A stretch of DNA of 64,000 bases from Haemophilus influenzae (GCF_900475755.1 NZ_LS483411.1:682001-746000), one strand, 5' to 3'; positions 51,773-60,761 are shown, numbered from the stretch's first letter. Numbers and translations: made by a program. Notes: generated by a model not told the origin, from the letters alone.

Positions 51773-51801
51773 TTGACAAAAATAAAGTAAACTTTTAAGA
51801 T
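51773..51801 (+). promoter_or_regulatory. Promoter of the antisense RNA opposite the Ibs-like peptide
   Basis: Perfect -35 TTGACA (51773-51778), 17-base spacer, -10 TAAGAT (51796-51801). The expected start is near 51808. There is no plus-strand gene before der (52130), so the transcript would run antisense through the 19-codon peptide gene. It shares its -10 sequence with the tRNA-Asp promoter. Confidence 0.7.
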
Positions 51802-51844
51802 TTGAAGAACTAGGGAGCTGCATACTCCCTAGTATGTTGTCTTA

Positions 51845-51904
51845 TTAGTAAGCGTGCTGGCTCACTAATAATAAAACGACAACAAGGATAATGAGTTTAA
51901 TCAT
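51845..51904 (-). CDS. Ibs-like type I toxin peptide, 19 residues
   Basis: ATG at 51904-51902 to TAA, with Shine-Dalgarno GAGGAT eight bases upstream. The peptide MIKLIILVVVLLLVSQHAY has one charged residue (Lys3), a solid hydrophobic core and a short polar tail ending AY. From memory, E. coli Ibs toxins are 18-19 residues with the same plan (M-(M)-(R/K)-L-V-I-I-L-...-L-L-L-I-S-x-x-A-Y). They depolarise the membrane when not silenced by cis-antisense Sib RNA. Upstream on the minus strand is TATAAT at 51982-51977 and a leader with two stable hairpins. A strong plus-strand promoter lies opposite. Too small for standard gene callers; family assignment rests on pattern, not a search. Confidence 0.7.
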   Translation of the reverse strand: MIKLIILVVVLLLVSQHAY

Positions 51905-51923
51905 TTTCTTATCCTCTTCAAAC

Positions 51924-51941
51924 GTTGCGAAAAAGCGCAAC
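51924..51941. other. Leader hairpin 1 of the Ibs-like gene
   Basis: GTTGCG and CGCAAC around AAAAAG; perfect 6-base stem just upstream of the ribosome site, present in both sense and antisense transcripts. Confidence 0.7.
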
Positions 51942-51942
51942 A

Positions 51943-51973
51943 CTCGCTTTCAAGTTGTATTCTTGAAAGCGAG
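51943..51973. other. Leader hairpin 2 of the Ibs-like gene
   Basis: CTCGCTTTCAAG and CTTGAAAGCGAG, perfect 12-base arms with a 7-base loop. On the minus strand it would be at the very 5' end of the peptide mRNA. On the plus strand it is a possible terminator of the antisense RNA, though followed by ATTATTAT rather than a pure T run. Confidence 0.75.
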
Positions 51974-51976
51974 ATT

Positions 51977-51982
51977 ATTATA
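51977..51982 (-). promoter_or_regulatory. -10 element (TATAAT) for the Ibs-like mRNA
   Basis: Consensus TATAAT on the minus strand, with a poor -35 (TTTATT) 17 bases upstream. Start expected near 51970. Confidence 0.5.
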
Positions 51983-52015
51983 ACGTTAAGTTATAGATAA
52001 ATAAACAGTGTTTAG

Positions 52016-52050
52016 AAAGCCATAGGATTGTATCCTGTGGCTTTTTCTTT
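52016..52050 (+). terminator. Strong terminator upstream of der
   Basis: AAAGCCATAGGAT and ATCCTGTGGCTTT pair (one G-U) around TGT and run into TTCTTTT. No plus-strand gene lies between the tRNA-Asp terminator and here, so it needs another transcript to terminate. The antisense RNA is the obvious candidate. Confidence 0.85.
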
Positions 52051-52129
52051 TCTTTATGAAATCATTTTTTACCAATCCTTTAACTTCCGATATAATAGCC
52101 GCCATTTTTGACAAAATAAGAGATTTTTT

Positions 52130-53644
52130 ATGGCAACTCCAGTCGTCGCCCTTGTTGGTCGCCCGAATGTGGGAAAATCCACATTATTTAATCGCCTTAC
52201 TCGTACACGAGATGCGTTAGTCGCTGATTTTCCAGGTTTAACTCGTGATAGAAAATATGGTCACGCACATATTGCTGGCTATGATTTTATTGTTATTGAT
52301 ACTGGCGGTATTGATGGAACGGAAGAGGGCGTAGAAGAAAAAATGGCGGAGCAATCTTTGCTTGCTATTGATGAAGCGGATATTGTTCTTTTCCTTGTGG
52401 ATGCTCGTGCAGGTTTAACGGCAGCTGATATGGGTATTGCTAATTATTTACGCCAACGTCAAAACAAAATTACTGTGGTGGTGGCAAATAAAACTGATGG
52501 TATCGATGCGGATTCTCATTGTGCTGAATTTTATCAGTTAGGTTTAGGGGAAATTGAGCAAATCGCAGCTTCACAAGGCCGTGGTGTCACTCAATTAATG
52601 GAACAAGTGCTTGCGCCTTTTGCGGAACAAATGGAAAACGTTGATGAAAATGACCGCACTTCTGAGGAAGAACAAGACGAATGGGAACAAGAATTCGATT
52701 TTGATTCAGAAGAAGATACGGCATTAATTGATGATGTGTTAGACGAAGAACTTGAAGAAGAACAAGATAAAAATATCAAAATTGCCATTGTTGGTCGTCC
52801 AAATGTGGGTAAATCTACTTTAACCAATCGTATTTTAGGTGAAGATCGTGTGGTGGTTTTTGATATGCCAGGTACGACACGCGATAGTATTTATATTCCA
52901 ATGGAGCGTGATGGGCAGCAATATACCTTGATTGATACGGCGGGTGTGCGTAAACGCGGTAAGGTGCATTTGGCAGTGGAAAAATTCTCCGTGATTAAAA
53001 CCTTGCAAGCGATTCAAGATGCTAATGTTGTGTTATTGACTATTGACGCGAGAGAGAACATTTCTGATCAGGATTTATCTTTGCTCGGCTTTATTTTAAA
53101 TGCAGGTCGTTCTTTAGTGATCGTCGTGAATAAATGGGATGGTTTGGATCAAGATGTGAAAGATCGTGTGAAATCTGAGCTTGATCGTCGTTTAGATTTT
53201 ATTGATTTTGCTCGCGTGCATTTTATTTCCGCCTTGCACGGCAGTGGTGTAGGTAATCTTTTTGATTCGATTAAAGAAGCCTATGCTTGTGCAACTCAAA
53301 AAATGACGACCTCGCTTTTAACTCGTATTTTACAAATGGCAACGGACGAGCACCAACCCCCGATGATTGGCGGTCGTCGAATTAAATTAAAATATGCCCA
53401 TCCAGGTGGTTATAATCCGCCGATTATAGTGGTTCACGGTAACCAAATGGATAAATTACCAGATTCTTATAAACGTTATTTATCTAATTATTATCGTAAG
53501 AGTTTGAAAATTATTGGTTCACCGATTCGTCTTCTTTTCCAAGAAGGCTCAAACCCATTTGCAGGACGCAAAAATAAACTCACTCCGAACCAATTGCGTA
53601 AACGTAAACGTTTGATGAAGTTTATTAAGAAAGCGAAACGTTAA
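52130..53644 (+). CDS. der: Ribosome assembly GTPase Der (EngA)
   Basis: Essential double GTPase for 50S subunit maturation, 504 residues. G domain 1 has GRPNVGKST near 10, DTGGIDG near 60 and NKTDG near 120. An acidic linker near 168-206 precedes G domain 2 with GRPNVGKST near 222, DTAGVRKRG near 270 and NKWDG near 335. The C-terminal KH-like domain ends in a basic tail. Single-gene unit ended by a USS-pair terminator. Confidence 0.97.
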   Translation: MATPVVALVGRPNVGKSTLFNRLTRTRDALVADFPGLTRDRKYGHAHIAGYDFIVIDTGGIDGTEEGVEEKMAEQSLLAIDEADIVLFLVDARAGLTAADMGIANYLRQRQNKITVVVANKTDGIDADSHCAEFYQLGLGEIEQIAASQGRGVTQLMEQVLAPFAEQMENVDENDRTSEEEQDEWEQEFDFDSEEDTALIDDVLDEELEEEQDKNIKIAIVGRPNVGKSTLTNRILGEDRVVVFDMPGTTRDSIYIPMERDGQQYTLIDTAGVRKRGKVHLAVEKFSVIKTLQAIQDANVVLLTIDARENISDQDLSLLGFILNAGRSLVIVVNKWDGLDQDVKDRVKSELDRRLDFIDFARVHFISALHGSGVGNLFDSIKEAYACATQKMTTSLLTRILQMATDEHQPPMIGGRRIKLKYAHPGGYNPPIIVVHGNQMDKLPDSYKRYLSNYYRKSLKIIGSPIRLLFQEGSNPFAGRKNKLTPNQLRKRKRLMKFIKKAKR

Positions 53645-53674
53645 ATTCGAGATAGATAAAACTTAGACAGATTT

Positions 53675-53727
53675 AACCGCACTTTTAAAACTCTTTTTGG
53701 AGAACTAAAGTGCGGTTATTTTTTTAT
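53675..53727. terminator. USS-pair terminator between der and the MFS gene
   Basis: AACCGCACTTT (53675-53685) and AAAGTGCGGTT (53707-53717) are perfect complements and are followed by a T tract. Typical inverted uptake-signal terminator between converging genes. Confidence 0.85.
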
Positions 53728-54914
53728 TTGTTTTGCAGAAGAAAGGTATGGCGATATTTTAAGTGCGTTGTAATAAAAATGATGAAACCGATTAAACCTA
53801 ATGCTGCGCCCGTATAACCGATTTCGTTTAATCCTAAATAGGTTGTCGCAAGATTTCCAAATAATGCGCCTGCACCAATTCCTGCATTGAAAATTCCCGA
53901 GTAAATAGCCGTAGCAATATCGGTTGCATCTGGTGCAAGTTTTAGTACGCGCATTTGTAGGGATAGTCCGATACAAGAAATGCCAATCCCCCAAATAAAC
54001 ACAAGACAGAACATTGCTATCATTGTTTCGGTTGAAAATAACAGGAGTAATAGAGAGAACACTAATAAACCCATTGAAAAAACAATAAATTTTGTCGGCG
54101 CAAATCGGTAGAATCTGTTAAATAATAGACTTGCGGCAATACCTGAGAAACCAAAAACTAATAAAACCACAGTGGCAAAATTTGGATCTAAATGCCCTAC
54201 ATCAATCATGAATGGTTCGATATAAGTATAAGCGGTAAAGTGTGCTGAAATGACGATTGCCGTTGTTACATAAAGCCAAAGTAATAATGGGCGTTTTGCA
54301 AGCAAGGGTAAACTTGCAATAGAGCCAGCATTTTTACTGGGTAAATTTGGCAATAATCGAATAATTAAAAACATGATGGATAATGCCAGTGCGGCAATGA
54401 TTCCAAAAGTGACCCGCCAACCGACGAGTTGCCCGACAATGCGTCCAATAGGTAAGCCTAAGATGGTGGCAAGTGCGGTGCCAATAGCGAGCATTCCTAA
54501 TGCTTGAGTTTTCTTGTGTTTAGGTGCGATGCGCATCACAAGTGAAGCGGTAATTGACCAAAACACTGAATGGGCTAATGCAATACACATTCGAGCGAGA
54601 AGTAATATCCAGAAATTCCAAGCAATGACCGATAAAATATGCCCAACGATAAATATAATGAAAAGTTTGATTAGCAGGCTTTTACGTTCCATATTGCCGG
54701 TGGCAAGCATGGCTGGTAAAGACATAATTAGCACCGTCCACGCATAAACTGTCATCATTAAACCAGTATTGGCGGTTTGCATATTAAAACTTTGTGCAAT
54801 ATCGCTTAACATTGCAACGGGTACAAATTCTGTAGTATTAAAAATAAATCCTGCGCAAGCCATAATAAACACGCGCCACGATTGAATTTTTTCAGCTTTT
54901 AAATATAACGACAT
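53724..54914 (-). CDS. MFS transporter, SotB-like sugar efflux family
   Basis: 396 residues with twelve membrane helices. The N-terminal NTTEFVPVAMLSDIAQSF and the motif-A-like region near 70 (GNMERKSLL) match the SotB/YdhP branch of major facilitators, which export arabinose-like sugars or small molecules. The real substrate cannot be told from sequence. Its start overlaps the end of the AsmA-like gene by one base, indicating one operon. Confidence 0.8.
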   Translation of the reverse strand: MSLYLKAEKIQSWRVFIMACAGFIFNTTEFVPVAMLSDIAQSFNMQTANTGLMMTVYAWTVLIMSLPAMLATGNMERKSLLIKLFIIFIVGHILSVIAWNFWILLLARMCIALAHSVFWSITASLVMRIAPKHKKTQALGMLAIGTALATILGLPIGRIVGQLVGWRVTFGIIAALALSIMFLIIRLLPNLPSKNAGSIASLPLLAKRPLLLWLYVTTAIVISAHFTAYTYIEPFMIDVGHLDPNFATVVLLVFGFSGIAASLLFNRFYRFAPTKFIVFSMGLLVFSLLLLLFSTETMIAMFCLVFIWGIGISCIGLSLQMRVLKLAPDATDIATAIYSGIFNAGIGAGALFGNLATTYLGLNEIGYTGAALGLIGFIIFITTHLKYRHTFLLQNK

Positions 54915-56089
54915 TAACGTAACTTTTCTTTAATCGCATCAATTAATTGATGGCGGAATTTTTTCGTAAAATTAATTTTATATTGTGGAGAATTGCAGTT
55001 ACCAAAAAAATTGATTGGCAGGGTTAAATTTTGATAGCGTTGATCCGTAGAATTTAAATTAATATCCACATTGCATTCCATTCGATTTAAATCAATGATT
55101 CCTTTCCCTTGCCCCAAAAGTGCGGGTGTTTTTAATTCAATTTTTTCAGCAATAAGTTGATTTTGTTGGAGAAATAATTGTAAGTGAAATTGTTCAAAGC
55201 GAGTGTTTAACTCTTTGTTTTTTAACAAATCATTGTTGTAATTAATCGGGAAATATTGCGCTACCATATCCAATAGATTTACACCAAGAATTTCGCCATT
55301 TTGCGCTAAAAAATTTAATTTGCCTTGAATAAGCGAGGAAGATGAAAAGCTGAAATCAAGATCAAAATCAGCGTGTCCACTTAACACTTCTGGCAAATTT
55401 AATAGTGCGAACAAGCGTTTAACGGGGAAAGTTTTGCCTGAAAAATTGACCGCACTTTGGTTGCCAATTTGTTGATATTTCAATACAGCTAAACAATCGT
55501 TATCGCATTGTGGTTTTATATAGGTCACTATTTGTTGGTGGGCTGTGTGGGTTTCAATATAACCGATAGGCTGATTATTTAGGTTTGCATCTACAAATTG
55601 AAGTAGGGCTGATTCTGATGTTGAGAAGTCTAAATTTGCTTTATGGAAAGAAAAATGGAAAGTTTTTGTTTTTCCATAAATAGGTTTATTAAATTCAATG
55701 CGAATATGGTTTTCGCCATTCAATATTACTTTTTTTGATAAAAGCTGTTTTAACGAAAAAGGCGAAACCTCTATGGATACATTGGCAGGATTTTGTGTGT
55801 TTTGAGTTAATTTGAGCTGTTGAATATTCAGTGAATGAAGTGCGGTATTACCATACAAAAGAGGCAAAAAATTAAATTTAGCTTCAATTTTTTGAGCTGA
55901 AAATTGCGTAGTTTTTATATTTTCAAGGGAAAGTGCGGGAGAAAATAATGATAAATTGACGGATTGAACGGCAATGTTTTGTTGTGCCAGTTGTTCACTA
56001 ATGGAACTTTGCACTCGATAAAGTTGAATATATAAAAAAGAAAAGATCGCCAAAGCGACGATCCCTACGACAAGCACGAACTTTTTCAT
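54914..56089 (-). CDS. AsmA-like envelope protein
   Basis: 391 residues: N-terminal membrane anchor near 5-25 and a large periplasmic beta-rich region. The AsmA-type entry segment is QNIAVQSVNLSLFSPALSLENIKTTQFSAQKIEAKF, and the C-terminal IDLNRMECNVDINLNSTDQRY block resembles AsmA/TamB repeats. Proteins of this superfamily move or organise phospholipids between membranes, but this short member is not characterised to my knowledge. Located between dcd and the MFS gene; E. coli also has asmA next to dcd and udk. Confidence 0.78.
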   Translation of the reverse strand: MKKFVLVVGIVALAIFSFLYIQLYRVQSSISEQLAQQNIAVQSVNLSLFSPALSLENIKTTQFSAQKIEAKFNFLPLLYGNTALHSLNIQQLKLTQNTQNPANVSIEVSPFSLKQLLSKKVILNGENHIRIEFNKPIYGKTKTFHFSFHKANLDFSTSESALLQFVDANLNNQPIGYIETHTAHQQIVTYIKPQCDNDCLAVLKYQQIGNQSAVNFSGKTFPVKRLFALLNLPEVLSGHADFDLDFSFSSSSLIQGKLNFLAQNGEILGVNLLDMVAQYFPINYNNDLLKNKELNTRFEQFHLQLFLQQNQLIAEKIELKTPALLGQGKGIIDLNRMECNVDINLNSTDQRYQNLTLPINFFGNCNSPQYKINFTKKFRHQLIDAIKEKLR

Positions 56090-56092
56090 TGA

Positions 56093-56680
56093 TTATTCCT
56101 TGTCTTCGTCAATTCGACTGGCTACCGCACTTTGTTGATTTTTATATTTTGCATCTTTGCGGCTACTGTATGGTCGTTTTGCTTCGCCACTTAATACTTC
56201 AAAACTTAACGCACCAATGACCATATTTGGGCGTAATGCTAATGGTAATTTCCCTGAATTATAAAATTCCAGCACGATTTTTCCTTCCCAACCTGGGTCA
56301 ATGCGGTGTGCTGTGACGTGTACCATTAAGCCTAAACGGGCTAAAGAAGAACGACCATCTAACCAACCGATAATATTGGCGGGTAATTTCACGGATTCAA
56401 GTGTTGTTGCTAACGCTAAAGTACCAGGATGCAAGAAAAATGCTTCCCCCTCTGGAATAATAATTTCATCGCTCATTACCGATTCAAGCTGGGCGGATAC
56501 TTCTTCTTTCGGGCCACTTAAATCAATAAAAGGCGCAGAATGTTCACGAAATACACGGAAAGAATTACCCAAGCGAACATCAATCGTCGCACCGTTGATT
56601 TTGTCATTATTTGGACGAGGTGTTAAAGAAATAATGCCATCATCGAGATAGCGTTCAATATCAGTATCGCAAAGACGCAT
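56093..56680 (-). CDS. dcd: dCTP deaminase
   Basis: Produces dUTP for thymidylate synthesis; 195 residues (E. coli 193). Signature segments: [42 protein letters not shown] with the catalytic Glu in [10 protein letters not shown]. Eight bases after udk. Confidence 0.96.
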   Translation of the reverse strand: MRLCDTDIERYLDDGIISLTPRPNNDKINGATIDVRLGNSFRVFREHSAPFIDLSGPKEEVSAQLESVMSDEIIIPEGEAFFLHPGTLALATTLESVKLPANIIGWLDGRSSLARLGLMVHVTAHRIDPGWEGKIVLEFYNSGKLPLALRPNMVIGALSFEVLSGEAKRPYSSRKDAKYKNQQSAVASRIDEDKE

Positions 56681-56688
56681 AAGATTTC

Positions 56689-57330
56689 CTATTTTTGATT
56701 CAATAAATGAAGAATTTGAGCTTTTAACATATTGATTGCAATGCGGTTTTTGCCACCGCGAGGAATGACAATATCCGCATATTGTTTAGACGGCTCAATA
56801 AATTGTAAGAACATTGGACGCACGGTTGCACGATATTGATCAATCACCGATTGTAGAGAGCGACCACGTTCTTCCATATCGCGTTGTAAACGGCGGATGA
56901 AGCAAATATCAAGTGGTGTGTCTACGAATACAGAAATATCGGCTAATTGACGTACTCTTTCGTCTGTGAGCAATAAAATCCCTTCTAAAATTACGATTCG
57001 TTTTGGTGTGAAATGCGTTGTTTCGTTGGTGCGAGTATGTTCTACATAGCTATAAACAGGCACATCTACGGCACTGCCATTTTTTAGATTTTTTAAATGT
57101 TGGATAAGTAAATCGCGATCCATAGAGTTTGGATGATCGTAATTCGTTTTTACGCGCTCAGTCATTTCTAAATGACTTTGATCTTTATAGTAACTGTCTT
57201 CAGTAATGATACCAATTTCTTGGCAGCCTAATTCATTGCAGAGTTCTTTGTGAACGGTGGAAGCGATAGAACTTTTGCCTGATGCAGATGCACCTGTGAT
57301 GGCGATAATGATACAAGAGGGATTTGACAT
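56689..57330 (-). CDS. udk: Uridine kinase
   Basis: Phosphorylates uridine and cytidine in pyrimidine salvage; 213 residues, same as E. coli, from ATG 57328-57330 ([13 protein letters not shown]). P-loop GASASGKSS near 14-22, YDHPNSMD near 67, [17 protein letters not shown] near 130. A start 11 codons earlier is less likely. First gene of the udk-dcd-asmA-like-MFS operon, preceded by an uptake signal. Confidence 0.95.
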
Positions 57331-57495
57331 AATCGTGTTTCGATGTAAGGAAAATTCGTGCAATTATAAAGAAAAGTGCGGTGAATTTCACGTTTATTTT
57401 TTTATCCAAATTTCAAAAAGTGTGAGCTTCATCACGGTATTATTTCTATTTTTCAAGTAGGATTCGAGCATCCTATCCAATAAGGAGTATGTATT

Positions 57496-58536
57496 ATGAA
57501 ATTCAACAAAATTTCTCTTTCTGTTTCTACCGCACTTTTAGCAGCAGGATTGGCTATTTCTGGTTCTGCTAACGCTAAAGGTCGTTTAGTTGTTTACTGT
57601 AGTGCCACCAATATTTTGTGCGAAACCACCACGAAAGCGTTCGGCGAAAAATATGATGTGAAAACATCCTTTATTCGTAATGGTTCAGGCAGTACTTTTG
57701 CCAAAGTTGAAGCTGAAAAAAATAACCCTCAAGCGGATGTTTGGTTCGGCGGTACTTTTGACCCTCAAGCTCAAGCTGCAGAATTAGGCTTAATTGAGCC
57801 TTATAAATCCAAACACATTGATGAAATCGTAGAACGTTTCCGTGATCCTGCGAAAACCAAAGGTCACTATGTTTCCTCAATCTATATGGGAATCTTAGGT
57901 TTCGGTGTGAATACTGAACGTTTGGCAAAATTAGGCATTAAAGAAGTGCCAAAATGCTGGAAAGACCTAACAGATCCGCGCTTAAAAGGCGAAGTTCAAA
58001 TTGCAGACCCTCAAAGTGCGGGTACTGCTTATACCGCATTGGCAACTTTCGTCCAATTATGGGGCGAAAAAGAGGCATTCGATTTCCTAAAAGCGTTACA
58101 TCCTAATGTTTCTCAATATACCAAATCGGGTATCACGCCATCACGTAACTCTGCGCGTGGCGAAGCGACAATTGGGGTAGGTTTCTTACACGATTATGCT
58201 TTAGAAAAACGCAATGGTGCGCCATTAGAATTAGTTGTGCCGTGTGAAGGAACGGGCTATGAATTAGGTGGTGTGAGTATCTTAAAAGGTGCGCGTAATA
58301 TTGATAATGCAAAATTATTCGTCGATTGGGCGTTATCAAAAGAAGGTCAAGAATTAGCTTGGAAACAAGGGGATTCGTTACAAATCTTAACTAACACGAC
58401 TGCAGAACAATCGCCAACTGCATTTGATCCAAATAAACTTAAATTAATCAATTATGACTTTGAAAAATACGGTGCAACAGAACAACGCAAAGCCTTAATT
58501 GAAAAATGGGTACAAGAAGTTAAATTAGCGAAATAG
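57496..58536 (+). CDS. afuA: Periplasmic binding protein of Fe3+/phosphosugar-type ABC importer (AfuA)
   Basis: 346 residues, signal peptide with the USS-encoded segment STALLAAGLAISGSANA. It is an iron-binding-protein-like member of the type II periplasmic proteins (VVYCSATNILCETTTKAFGEKYDVKTSFIRNGSGSTFAKVEAEK, WFGGTFDPQAQAAELGLIEPY). The Actinobacillus AfuABC was first called an iron transporter and later shown to carry sugar phosphates. The lack of an obvious Tyr-Tyr iron pair fits the sugar-phosphate view. Downstream lies a hairpin-rich region before afuB. Confidence 0.85.
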   Translation: MKFNKISLSVSTALLAAGLAISGSANAKGRLVVYCSATNILCETTTKAFGEKYDVKTSFIRNGSGSTFAKVEAEKNNPQADVWFGGTFDPQAQAAELGLIEPYKSKHIDEIVERFRDPAKTKGHYVSSIYMGILGFGVNTERLAKLGIKEVPKCWKDLTDPRLKGEVQIADPQSAGTAYTALATFVQLWGEKEAFDFLKALHPNVSQYTKSGITPSRNSARGEATIGVGFLHDYALEKRNGAPLELVVPCEGTGYELGGVSILKGARNIDNAKLFVDWALSKEGQELAWKQGDSLQILTNTTAEQSPTAFDPNKLKLINYDFEKYGATEQRKALIEKWVQEVKLAK

Positions 58537-58552
58537 TTTTCGTGATAATCAT

Positions 58553-58578
58553 AGCCGTGGGTAAGTATACCCACGGCT
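58553..58578 (+). other. Intercistronic hairpin 1 (afuA-afuB)
   Basis: Perfect 11-base arms AGCCGTGGGTA and TACCCACGGCT around AGTA, with no T run. The 9-base segment GGGTAAGTA in its left arm and loop is also complementary to TACTTACCC in hairpin 4. Confidence 0.85.
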
Positions 58579-58594
58579 AATTATCGTAATAGTA

Positions 58595-58611
58595 GTTCCC
58601 CTTTGGGGAAC
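58595..58611 (+). terminator. Intercistronic hairpin 2, terminator-like
   Basis: GTTCCCC and GGGGAAC around TTT, followed by AGCTTTTT. Probable partial terminator lowering afuBC relative to afuA. Confidence 0.65.
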
Positions 58612-58620
58612 AGCTTTTTA

Positions 58621-58636
58621 CTCCCCGATAGGGGAG
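58621..58636 (+). other. Intercistronic hairpin 3
   Basis: CTCCCC and GGGGAG around GATA, ten bases after hairpin 2. Confidence 0.7.
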
Positions 58637-58649
58637 TTTCTGTAATTAT

Positions 58650-58671
58650 CCTAGGGCCTACTTACCCTAGG
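58650..58671 (+). other. Intercistronic hairpin 4
   Basis: CCTAGGG and CCCTAGG around CCTACTTA, ending 32 bases before the preferred afuB start. It contains TACTTACCC, complementary to part of hairpin 1. Confidence 0.7.
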
Positions 58672-58703
58672 CGAAAGTCGTGTTTTCTTTACTGCGAGGT
58701 TGT

Positions 58704-60761
58704 ATGAACGCAAAAAAACTTTCCATAATGCATTCCGCTTATTTTTGGATTATTTTATCCTTGTTGGCGTTTGCGCTTCTGCCCTCCAATGCACTTGATT
58801 ACGGTTTGTTTGAAAGTACTTCAGATGAATATTTAGAGGCAATGGGTTGGGCTTCTTTCAATTTAACTTGGGCTTGGTTTCTGCCTGTTATTGTGTATGG
58901 TGCTTTGCCGTTATTGAGATTGCCACGGCAAACCCAAGCAAAAACAGAGCTATTTTTGACCGCACTTTCTGTACTGTTTATGTTTATCAGTGCGACGCTG
59001 TACAAAATTAGTATGGGCTATTCTGTGATTGTGTTGCTTGTGGGATATACCGCATTGGCGACACTTTCATTGGCAAAACTGAAAGTAATGCAAGGGGATA
59101 AGTTTATTATTGCTTCTTTACTTTGCATTATTTTGTTGATTTTCTTCTTTATTGTTTATCCAACATTGGCAATTTTCGTTTCAATGTTTTATGACGGCGA
59201 TACCTTTTCGCCACAGCAAGTGATGCGTATTTTAACGCAGAGCTATATTGTTCGTGTAATTACCAATTCGCTTTTCTTATCAGGCTTTGTGGGCATCGTT
59301 TCTACTGTATTTGGTTTAGCCTTTGCACTTTATACCACACGTATCGCTCGTAGAACGGCATTTATCGGAAAAATTTTCTCTATTTTGCCAATTGTTACGC
59401 CCCCATTTGTTGTAGGACTTGGGGTTACTTTAATGCTCGGACGTTCTGGTTATGTAACAGAATTTTTAAGTGAATATTTTGGTTTTTCTAGTCATAACTG
59501 GCTTTATGGTTTTAATGGGATTGCGATTGCGCAAATTCTCGCATTTACCCCGATTTCTTTTATGATTTTAGACGGTGCATTAAAATCAGTTCATCCTTCT
59601 ATTGAAGAAGCCTCTTATACGTTGCGTGCTAATCGTTATCAAACTTTCTATCAGATTATTTTTCCGTTACTGCGTCCAGCATTAGCAAATTCTTTCTTAA
59701 TTGTATTCATTCAATCATTGGCGGACTTTAGTAATCCTTTAGTGTTGGGTGGCAGTTTTGATGTAATTGCCACACAAATTTATTTCTATATTGCGGGTTC
59801 ACAACTTGATTATGCTTCAGCCAGTACTTTAGGTTCGATGTTGTTAATTTTCTCGTTGGCGATTTTTATCATTCAATATCTTTGGATTGGTAACCGCTCT
59901 TATGTCACTGTTTCGGGGAAATCTTATCGTGGAGATGTGCAAGAGCTGCCAAACGGCTTGAAATATACTATCATCGGTATGCTTGGCTTCTGGGTAATCT
60001 TTAATATGGCACTTTACGGTAGCATTTTCTATGGAAGCTTCACTGTAAACTGGGGCGTAGATTACACTTTAACCTTGAAAAACTATGCCATGTTATTCGG
60101 GCAAGGATTGAGCGATGGGGCGTGGCCGTCACTAATCAATACCTTAATTTATGCAGGTATTGCTGCGCCATTAACCGCATTCTTTGGATTATTAATTGCC
60201 TATATTGTGGTGCGTAAAGATTTCCAAGGTAAAAAATCCCTTGAGTTCTTAACCATGCTTTGCTTTGCCGTGCCTGGGACTGTGGCAGGGGTATCTTATA
60301 TTTTAGCGTTCAACAATGCACCGCTTTATATTACGGGTACGGGCATTATCGTGATTATTTCAATGGTAATGCGTGATTTACCAATTGGTATGCGAGCAGC
60401 GATTGCAGGGCTAGGACAACTTGATAAATCCCTTGATGAAGCATCGCTTTCTTTAAAAGGGAGTTCGTGGAAAACATTGTGCTTTATCGTCTTGCCATTA
60501 TTAAAACCAGCGTTGCTTTCAGCGCTTGTGACTAGTTTCGTTCGTGCAATGACGACAGTAAGTGCAATTATATTCTTAGTGACAGCAGACACTCGCGTTG
60601 CTACCGCATATATTTTAAATCGTGTGGAAGACGGAGAATACGGCATCGCAATTGCATACGGTTCTATTTTAATTGTTGTGATGATGGCAATTATTTTATT
60701 CTTCGACTGGATTGTAGGCGATACGCGTATCTCTCGTTCTAAAGCGAAAAAAATGAATTAA
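58704..60761 (+). CDS. afuB: Duplicated ABC permease AfuB
   Basis: Inner membrane permease of 685 residues with two binding-protein-dependent transport domains in tandem, each with an EAA loop (SIEEASYTLRANRYQTFYQIIFPLLRP and SLDEASLSLKGSSWKTLCFIVLPLLKP). An N-terminal extra helical region (residues 1-140) precedes them. I prefer ATG 58704 (MNAKKLSIM), five bases after GAGG, over a GTG eight codons earlier. The fused double permease is typical of the AfuB/FbpB group, and it is intact here. Confidence 0.88.
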   Translation: MNAKKLSIMHSAYFWIILSLLAFALLPSNALDYGLFESTSDEYLEAMGWASFNLTWAWFLPVIVYGALPLLRLPRQTQAKTELFLTALSVLFMFISATLYKISMGYSVIVLLVGYTALATLSLAKLKVMQGDKFIIASLLCIILLIFFFIVYPTLAIFVSMFYDGDTFSPQQVMRILTQSYIVRVITNSLFLSGFVGIVSTVFGLAFALYTTRIARRTAFIGKIFSILPIVTPPFVVGLGVTLMLGRSGYVTEFLSEYFGFSSHNWLYGFNGIAIAQILAFTPISFMILDGALKSVHPSIEEASYTLRANRYQTFYQIIFPLLRPALANSFLIVFIQSLADFSNPLVLGGSFDVIATQIYFYIAGSQLDYASASTLGSMLLIFSLAIFIIQYLWIGNRSYVTVSGKSYRGDVQELPNGLKYTIIGMLGFWVIFNMALYGSIFYGSFTVNWGVDYTLTLKNYAMLFGQGLSDGAWPSLINTLIYAGIAAPLTAFFGLLIAYIVVRKDFQGKKSLEFLTMLCFAVPGTVAGVSYILAFNNAPLYITGTGIIVIISMVMRDLPIGMRAAIAGLGQLDKSLDEASLSLKGSSWKTLCFIVLPLLKPALLSALVTSFVRAMTTVSAIIFLVTADTRVATAYILNRVEDGEYGIAIAYGSILIVVMMAIILFFDWIVGDTRISRSKAKKMN

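Larger units (their letters stand above)
51808..52050 (+). ncRNA. Predicted Sib-like antisense RNA (extent uncertain)
   Basis: Inferred from the promoter at 51773-51801. It begins with a perfect 8-base hairpin (CTAGGGAG at 51810-51817 with CTCCCTAG at 51825-51832), spans the complement of the peptide gene and its ribosome site, and contains stems at 51924-51941 and 51943-51973. It could end at the second of these (about 165 bases) or at the strong terminator at 52016-52050. E. coli Sib RNAs are about 110-150 bases and likewise cover the whole ibs gene. The RNA itself is a prediction. Confidence 0.5.

Noticed and set aside
51891..51983. A 30-residue plus-strand frame (MSLIIFLSSSN...) opposite the Ibs-like gene, with AAGGAT before its ATG.
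   Set aside because: It runs through both perfect leader palindromes and has no recognisable composition; the minus-strand 19-mer explains the region much better. Kept in mind only as an alternative.
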